Positions 33,071-33,074 of a DNA stretch of 33,074 bases are shown piece after piece. Every line of letters starts with the position of its first letter. Position 1 is the first letter of the stretch. Under the pieces are notes generated by a model. That model searched no databases. It was not told the DNA's origin and saw nothing but the letters and a program-made list of their open reading frames with translations. Source of the stretch: Paracoccaceae bacterium (lineage in GTDB: Bacteria; Pseudomonadota; Alphaproteobacteria; Rhodobacterales; Rhodobacteraceae); contig JABURR010000021.1 in the NCBI GenBank assembly GCA_014762635.1, forward strand, positions 1-33,074, written 5' to 3'. The translations under genes and the position numbers were made by a program.

Positions 33071-33074
33071 GGAT

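Noticed and set aside
1-33074. CRISPR arrays, insertion sequences or a gene transfer agent cluster
   Set aside because: No regularly spaced repeat array, transposase, integrase or phage structural gene was seen.

Overview
The window looks like chromosomal DNA of a GC-rich alphaproteobacterium of the Rhodobacteraceae/Roseobacter group. Three things point there: an adk-rpsM-rpsK-rpoA-rplQ ribosomal run, an ATP12 (F1-ATPase assembly) chaperone, and an aapJQMP general amino-acid transporter. In addition, yidC, a MOSC gene, engB and argB follow one another as I recall them in that family. All identifications are from motif reading and memory of families; no search was run.

Layout. (1) 1-2830: the end of adk, then rpsM, rpsK, rpoA and rplQ on the + strand, closed by a strong terminator. 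Every long gap in this run holds a hairpin. (2) 2874-8434: a tightly packed + strand operon of a DegP/DegQ-type periplasmic protease, rarA, crcB, an RluA-family pseudouridine synthase, a HAD phosphatase and ATP12. The last four genes overlap by ATGA. (3) 8435-13228: aapJQMP, with a 12-bp hairpin between the binding protein and the permeases and a bidirectional terminator at the end. (4) 13235-19408 on the - strand, read right to left: yidC, a MOSC protein, engB, argB, then a coupled trio of membrane fatty acid hydroxylase, two-cluster Fe-S protein and SixA-like phosphatase. (5) 19511-25117: a mixed block holding a membrane EAL protein, ttcA, a DUF1330 protein, a nu-class GST, a DUF3833 lipoprotein and a thermonuclease-like protein. 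It separates yidC from its usual partners. (6) 25175-25966 on the - strand: rpmH, rnpA, yidD, with a recognisable promoter and an attenuator-like hairpin. (7) 26230-29800 on the + strand: a TVP38/TMEM64 membrane protein, a mercuric-reductase-like flavoprotein and an orphan histidine kinase. (8) 29852-29928: tRNA-Arg(ACG). (9) 29929-33074: an AT-richer gap, then an XRE regulator, a SulP anion transporter and a small winged-helix regulator. The end holds GTGCGAC repeats and a set of tandem hairpins ending in a minus-strand terminator.

Most of the window is core genome with well-understood genes. I do not see a clear undescribed defence or biosynthetic system. The items most worth a second look are the terminator-like hairpin between rpsK and rpoA, the CtrA-type half-site before the EAL gene, the hydroxylase/Fe-S/SixA trio, the TVP38/flavoprotein/kinase cassette, the XRE-SulP-winged-helix unit with a palindrome in its promoter, a short motif recurring in several gaps, and the structured RNA-like element at the right edge.
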